The notes beneath the pieces are model-generated. The model was not told the DNA's origin and made no database searches. It saw only the letters and a program-made list of their open reading frames with translations. Below are positions 60,576-64,000 of a DNA stretch of 64,000 nucleotides, one piece after another. The DNA comes from Clostridia bacterium (GTDB taxonomy: Bacteria; Bacillota; Clostridia; Oscillospirales; Acutalibacteraceae), in the NCBI GenBank assembly GCA_017407995.1, contig JAFQVM010000014.1, positions 149,166-213,165 on the forward strand. Direction: 5' to 3'. Made by a program: the position numbers and the translations under genes. Each line of letters starts with the position of its first letter. Position 1 is the first letter of the stretch.

Positions 60576-61580
60576 TTATCCGTTTGTAGTTTCGGACGAC
60601 GGTTTGTATACTACTTCATTCGTCAACGGTTTGCCTGCAAAAAACTCGTCGAGGTTATTAAAAGTCTCGGCGGCGATATTTTCCAGAGCTTCCTTTGTAA
60701 GAAATGCCTGATGTGATGAAATTATAACATTGGGACGTGATACAAGCAGAGAAAGAACGTCGTCTCTGATGATTTTGCCCGACAGGTCCTCAAAGAACAG
60801 GTCGGCCTCTTCCTCGTAAACGTCAAGTCCTGCACCGCCAACCTTTTCGTTGTTAAGGGCTTCAAGCAGAGCAGCGCTGTCTATCAGAGCGCCACGGGAG
60901 GTGTTTATTATATAAACTCCCTTTTTCATCTGTGAAAAAGCATCTTTGTCTAATATGTGATAGGTCTGCTCACTTAAGGGACAGTGAAGGGATATAAAAT
61001 CGCTGCGCTTAAAAAGGGTATCTTTGTCAACATACTCGGCAGGAATGTCCTTGTTCGGGTACGGGTCATATGCCAATATGGTCATGCCAAAGCCACGGCA
61101 TATGTCTATAAACACTCTGCCTATTTTACCGGTTCCGATAATGCCGGCTGTTTTTCCGTGAAGGTCGGTGCCTGTAAGACCTGCGAGACTGAAGTTGAAA
61201 TCTCTTGTGCGGATATATGCCTTGTGAGTTTTTCGGTTGAGGGTCAAAAGCAGTGCCATGGCGTGCTCCGCAACAGCGTGAGGCGAGTATGACGGCACTC
61301 TGACTATCGGCAGCTTACCCGATGCGTAACGGAAATCTACGTTGTTGTAGCCCGACGAGCGCATGGCAAGTATACGAACACCGCAATTTAAAAGAATATC
61401 TATGGTGCGTGCATCTATGTCATCGTTTACAAAGGCACAAACTGCGTCAAAGCCCTCTGCCAGACGTGCGGTACCGGCACGGAGTTTTGTTTCAAAATAG
61501 GTTATCTCATAATTTTTATTAAGCGAGTCGAACCACTCACGCTCATATGGTTTTGTATCAAAAAAGGCTATTCTTTTCAT
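60576..61580 (-). CDS. ldhA: D-lactate dehydrogenase (2-hydroxyacid dehydrogenase)
   Basis: 334 residues. NAD-binding GIIGTGKIGRVF, catalytic Arg/Glu/His seen in NTSRGALID, LDVYEEE and SSHQAFLTKEAL. The N-terminal AFFDTKPYER pattern is that of LdhA-type D-lactate dehydrogenases. It reduces pyruvate to D-lactate with NADH at the end of fermentation. AAGGAG precedes the ATG. Confidence 0.93.
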   Translation of the reverse strand: MKRIAFFDTKPYEREWFDSLNKNYEITYFETKLRAGTARLAEGFDAVCAFVNDDIDARTIDILLNCGVRILAMRSSGYNNVDFRYASGKLPIVRVPSYSPHAVAEHAMALLLTLNRKTHKAYIRTRDFNFSLAGLTGTDLHGKTAGIIGTGKIGRVFIDICRGFGMTILAYDPYPNKDIPAEYVDKDTLFKRSDFISLHCPLSEQTYHILDKDAFSQMKKGVYIINTSRGALIDSAALLEALNNEKVGGAGLDVYEEEADLFFEDLSGKIIRDDVLSLLVSRPNVIISSHQAFLTKEALENIAAETFNNLDEFFAGKPLTNEVVYKPSSETTNG

Positions 61581-61653
61581 AGTTGGTGCTCCTTTTTTAA
61601 AATAGAGTTATGACATTATATTTTACCCAAAAAAGCCGCATATCTCTTTTTTA

Positions 61654-61682
61654 TTGACTTTATCGGGCGCAAATATTATACT
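61654..61682 (+). promoter_or_regulatory. Promoter of the SipW-like gene
   Basis: TTGACT (61654-61659), 17-base spacer, TATACT (61677-61682). Confidence 0.75.
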
Positions 61683-61753
61683 TAATTTGTTGTAAAAAGA
61701 CAACTTCCTTGTTTAATGGTGATAGAGAAAATAGTTTTAAGAGGTGATTGTGA

Positions 61754-62761
61754 TTGGAGAATTTTAAACCAAAGTCTCTTTCCGAGATGAATGCTGAGTT
61801 TGCACAGAAGCTTGCACAGCAGATAGAGGAAAAACAGAAGAACGAAGAGGCTCAAGAGGCAGCTGCTCAACCGGTAGAAGAGGTGCTTCAAGAGGACGAT
61901 TCAATGATGTTTGACGGCTTTGATTTTTCGGCTCTTGATGACGATGAGGACGAAGAAGAAGAGGAGAGCTTTGTTGCTCAGGAAGATGTCGCACCTCAGG
62001 AGCCTGAGACGGAGAAAAGCATCAACTTGTTTGAAGATGTAAAGCTTCCTGTTTTTGAAAAGAAAGCCGAAGAAAAAATTGAGGTTGAGCCGTCCAAAGA
62101 GGAAGAAGCCACAGAACCGGACCCCAAAGGCTTTTTCGGTCCGCCAATTGAAAAGACATATAAAAAAGAGCAAAAGCCGAAGATAGAGCCGACGTTTGAT
62201 TTTGAAAAAACACCGGACTATTCGGGAACCCAGCTTAAAAAGAGTTTTAAGCCTAAGAAAAAGAAGTCAAAGGCAGCTAAAGGGTTGGTGAACACGGCTA
62301 TTATTATTGTTGTTATTCTCAGCTTAGTCGTTGGGGTAGCTTGTTTTGCGACGGCACAGCCCGGAAGATTTTTGTTCGGAAGAGGCCTTTTGATTTGCGA
62401 AAACACTGTTGAACAGGCAGAAATTACTGAAGGAACGCTTCTTTTTGTTCGGGCAGCAGCTTCAGCGGCAGATAATGAAGTTGTCGCTGTATATAAAGAC
62501 AGCATGGCAGAGTATGAATTTGTTTCGTCTAACGATGTGTCATTTAAAGATACAGTTTTTGCAGTAGCAAAAAGAGAGATTCCTTTTGTCGGAAAAATCT
62601 TATCGTTCGTAAATGCAAAGTGGATAATTTTTGCAGGTGCCGCTGCAGCACTGTTTGTTATTCTTATCATCATAAGAATCGTGGCGTTCAGAAACGATAA
62701 GGACTTGATAATCGGAGAGACCCCTAAACGCAGAGGCAAAAAACAGGTTTTAGATTTTTAA
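61754..62761 (+). CDS. Degenerate SipW-like signal peptidase fold with acidic cytoplasmic arm
   Basis: 335 residues from a TTG at 61754 (GAGGTG seven bases upstream). Residues 1-170 are a charged arm rich in Glu/Asp/Lys with a long acidic run, then a Lys-rich patch and a membrane helix (about 177-200), an outside domain, and a last helix followed by a basic tail. The outside part has EGTLLFV and DNEVVAVYK where SipW-type peptidases have GDLVxVK, and the IPFVGKILSF segment matches their C-terminus, but the catalytic Ser and its partner are not there. It is probably an inactive relative. No neighbour suggests a substrate. Confidence 0.55.
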   Translation: MENFKPKSLSEMNAEFAQKLAQQIEEKQKNEEAQEAAAQPVEEVLQEDDSMMFDGFDFSALDDDEDEEEEESFVAQEDVAPQEPETEKSINLFEDVKLPVFEKKAEEKIEVEPSKEEEATEPDPKGFFGPPIEKTYKKEQKPKIEPTFDFEKTPDYSGTQLKKSFKPKKKKSKAAKGLVNTAIIIVVILSLVVGVACFATAQPGRFLFGRGLLICENTVEQAEITEGTLLFVRAAASAADNEVVAVYKDSMAEYEFVSSNDVSFKDTVFAVAKREIPFVGKILSFVNAKWIIFAGAAAALFVILIIIRIVAFRNDKDLIIGETPKRRGKKQVLDF

Positions 62762-62770
62762 CCAAAAGAA

Positions 62771-62806
62771 CAACCGCTTCACGATTGTGTGAAGCGGTTG
62801 CTTTTT
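62771..62806. terminator. Bidirectional terminator
   Basis: Perfect 12-bp stem CAACCGCTTCAC / GTGAAGCGGTTG (62771-62800) with a six-base loop followed by CTTTTTA, between two converging genes. Confidence 0.87.
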
Positions 62807-63461
62807 ATTTTGCATCCAACGATGCTTGACTTACATTTTCAAGGTATGCTTTGTCGCCGTTGCCCCTTTGTTTAAAAGACTTTTCTGGCGGCTGATAATT
62901 CATTTGGCACGTTTCTCTTTCTCCGGCAGCGCTTATCTGCAGCCTGACTACAGGAGGATAAAAAAACGGAACCATTCTTGTATCGGAAGCGATGTTCCAT
63001 ATTGAACAGGCAAAATAAACACAGTTAATAATGGGGTTCCATTTGTTAGACACAAGAAGCTTTGCTGTTACAGCATCAAGCTCCTTTTTTGTCAGGTCAT
63101 CGGATATCGATATGCAGCTGCTGTCACAGTATTTGTCATTTCTGTAAGCTTCCATGTTGTAGTAGATTCCGAAACCGTCAGACCTTGTGAATCCAAACGT
63201 TGCAAGCGATACTCCTTCGTTGGGAGCAAGGTCATAAAGTCCGACCCTTAGAGTTTCACCGGATGTATTATAAATATAAACCCAAAGATGTCCCGTTGTG
63301 GTTATGCTGCTCCATCTTGAACAAAGATATATCTTTCCTACAACAGTATCTTCGTCTGTCGGCAACGCTTTTGTGGTATCAGCGTTTACAGCGGGTATAA
63401 GACTGAACAGGAAGATAAAAGTCAAAACGAATGCAGTTAATCTTTTTAAAACAAGCTTCAT
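62805..63461 (-). CDS. Secreted protein, possible permuted NlpC/P60-like fold
   Basis: 218 residues. N-terminal signal peptide (LTAFVLTFIFLFSLIPAVNA), predicted cut near residue 27. The mature part has TTGHLWVYIYN and GIYYNMEAY, then WNPIINCVYFACSIWN. A conserved His early and a Cys in N-C-x-x-FA-x-x-x-WN late recall circularly permuted papain-like hydrolases, though this is an inference from a few residues. AAGGAG precedes the ATG. No neighbour gives a clue to substrate. Confidence 0.5.
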   Translation of the reverse strand: MKLVLKRLTAFVLTFIFLFSLIPAVNADTTKALPTDEDTVVGKIYLCSRWSSITTTGHLWVYIYNTSGETLRVGLYDLAPNEGVSLATFGFTRSDGFGIYYNMEAYRNDKYCDSSCISISDDLTKKELDAVTAKLLVSNKWNPIINCVYFACSIWNIASDTRMVPFFYPPVVRLQISAAGERETCQMNYQPPEKSFKQRGNGDKAYLENVSQASLDAK

Positions 63462-63586
63462 AAAACCACTCCTTTTCTTTTGCGCTATTATTATAGCACC
63501 TCTTCACTTTTTTTCAATTAAAAACATACTCAAAAGTCTTTGCGGGCTGCTAATTTTAAAAAATTTTATTTTTTTTGCTTTTACAG

Positions 63587-63615
63587 TTGATTTTTTTAAA
63601 ACTCTGTGGTAACAT
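63587..63615 (+). promoter_or_regulatory. Promoter of tRNA-Arg
   Basis: TTGATT (63587-63592), 17-base spacer, TAACAT (63610-63615), ending 16 bases before the tRNA. Confidence 0.55.
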
Positions 63616-63631
63616 ACTATGGCAATCAGAT

Positions 63632-63708
63632 GCGCTGCTAGCTCAGTTGGATAGAGTGTTTGGCTACGAACCAAAAGGTCAGGGGTTCGAATCCCTTGCA
63701 GCGCGCCA
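63632..63708 (+). tRNA. tRNA-Arg (anticodon ACG)
   Basis: 77 bases including an encoded CCA. Acceptor GCGCTGC / GCAGCGC, D arm AGCTCAGTTGGATAGAGT, anticodon loop CTACGAA with ACG, and T arm GGGGTTCGAATCCC. Complete structure. It is next to the 3' end of an integrase gene. Confidence 0.95.
63685..63708 (+). other. Probable attachment site at the tRNA-Arg 3' end
   Basis: The 3' third of the tRNA (TTCGAATCCC through CCA) is the kind of site used by tyrosine recombinases, and an integrase 3' end begins about 110 bases downstream. The other copy of the att sequence lies beyond the window, so its exact length cannot be set. Confidence 0.5.
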
Positions 63709-63710
63709 TA

Positions 63711-63748
63711 CAGAAACTCCTTGTATATCAAGGAGTTTCTGCTTTTTT
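63711..63748 (+). terminator. Terminator of tRNA-Arg
   Basis: Perfect 13-bp stem CAGAAACTCCTTG / CAAGGAGTTTCTG followed by CTTTTTT. Confidence 0.85.
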
Positions 63749-63820
63749 ATAGCCTTTACAAAAAGTCTTAAAAACACCGTTTTTCTAACAAAATTCTAAC
63801 AAGAGGTGTTCAGACTCAAG

Positions 63821-64000
63821 TCACACATTGTTTTTGAAGCCTATGGAATTTCCGATAGTGTTGCCGAGATCCTTTTTTCTCTTCATATCAAGGTGACCGT
63901 AAAACTTGGCGGTGATGTTCACATCGGAATGCCCAAGCCATTCCGAAACGTCATAAAGCTCACGACCCTCAGATAAAAGCAAGGCTGCGCAGCTGTGACG
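63821..64000 (-). CDS. Tyrosine recombinase (phage-type integrase), C-terminal end
   Basis: 59 residues run from the window edge to a TGA at 63821-63823. The fragment starts RHSCAALLLSEG, with the catalytic Arg and His pattern of integrase box II, then WLGHSDVNITAKFYGHLDM, holding the box-II His and the nucleophile Tyr, and a Lys-rich end. It belongs to an integrated element entering from the right, next to tRNA-Arg. Confidence 0.88.
   Translation of the reverse strand, partial: RHSCAALLLSEGRELYDVSEWLGHSDVNITAKFYGHLDMKRKKDLGNTIGNSIGFKNNV

Noticed and set aside
1-64000. CRISPR arrays, complete insertion sequences, ribosomal RNA genes.
   Set aside because: No regularly spaced direct repeats, transposase frames or rRNA sequence were seen; the only mobile signs are small palindromic repeats and the integrase end at the right edge.

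Overview
The window looks like chromosomal DNA of a strictly anaerobic, low-to-mid GC Clostridia, most likely a gut Oscillospiraceae/Ruminococcaceae member. The support is the Firmicutes-type origin neighbourhood (dnaN, yaaA, recF, remB, dnaX, ybaB, recR, parA/parB, noc, rsmG, mnmG, mnmE), a serine T-box, a rubredoxin plus flavodiiron pair, D-lactate dehydrogenase, FeoAB, and strong AGGAGG ribosome sites with frequent GTG and TTG starts. No name can be given from the sequence alone.

Layout. 0-5 kb: end of a peptide-type ABC binding protein, a VanZ-like protein, a tandem class II aldolase, a PdaA-like deacetylase lipoprotein, a GNAT enzyme and a membrane protein with a possible structured leader or small RNA. 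5-8 kb: a CofE-like ligase and a GMP synthase lacking its glutaminase domain. 8-14.5 kb: accessory regulators, two nucleoside hydrolases (one fused in frame to a SLOG domain) and an ABC-2 exporter. 14.6-22 kb: a two-operon locus with a split transketolase, a PLP aminotransferase and two tandem SCP2-like proteins, followed by an alpha-L-rhamnosidase. 22-30 kb: three related lipoproteins around secA, a dCMP deaminase and exonuclease III. 30-36 kb: tRNA-Pro beside a tRNA fragment split by a repeat, rubredoxin/flavodiiron genes, an ATPase, an ECF S component and T-box/serS. 36-42.5 kb: a small XRE cassette, remB-recF-yaaA-dnaN, a DnaA-box cluster with a DnaA-trio, then recR-ybaB-dnaX and the SRP RNA. 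42.7-47.5 kb: a large membrane protein and the feo genes under DtxR-type boxes. 47.6-54.5 kb: parB, parA, noc, rsmG, mnmG, mnmE and two parS sites. 54.6-59.3 kb: an ABC-2 pair and an autoregulated zur-znuACB operon. 59.4-63.5 kb: leuB, ldhA, a degenerate SipW-like protein and a secreted protein. 63.6 kb to the end: tRNA-Arg and the 3' end of a tyrosine integrase, the edge of an integrated element.

How it fits together. Replication and segregation genes and parS sites mark an origin-proximal region, but dnaA and gyrB are not where relatives keep them. Iron uptake (FeoAB) and zinc uptake (ZnuABC) each carry recognisable metal-responsive operators. The most interesting uncharacterised unit is the transketolase/aminotransferase/SCP2 locus, which resembles a small biosynthetic module with unknown product. 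The SLOG-nucleoside hydrolase fusion, with a divergent XRE gene and paired palindromes, is the second.
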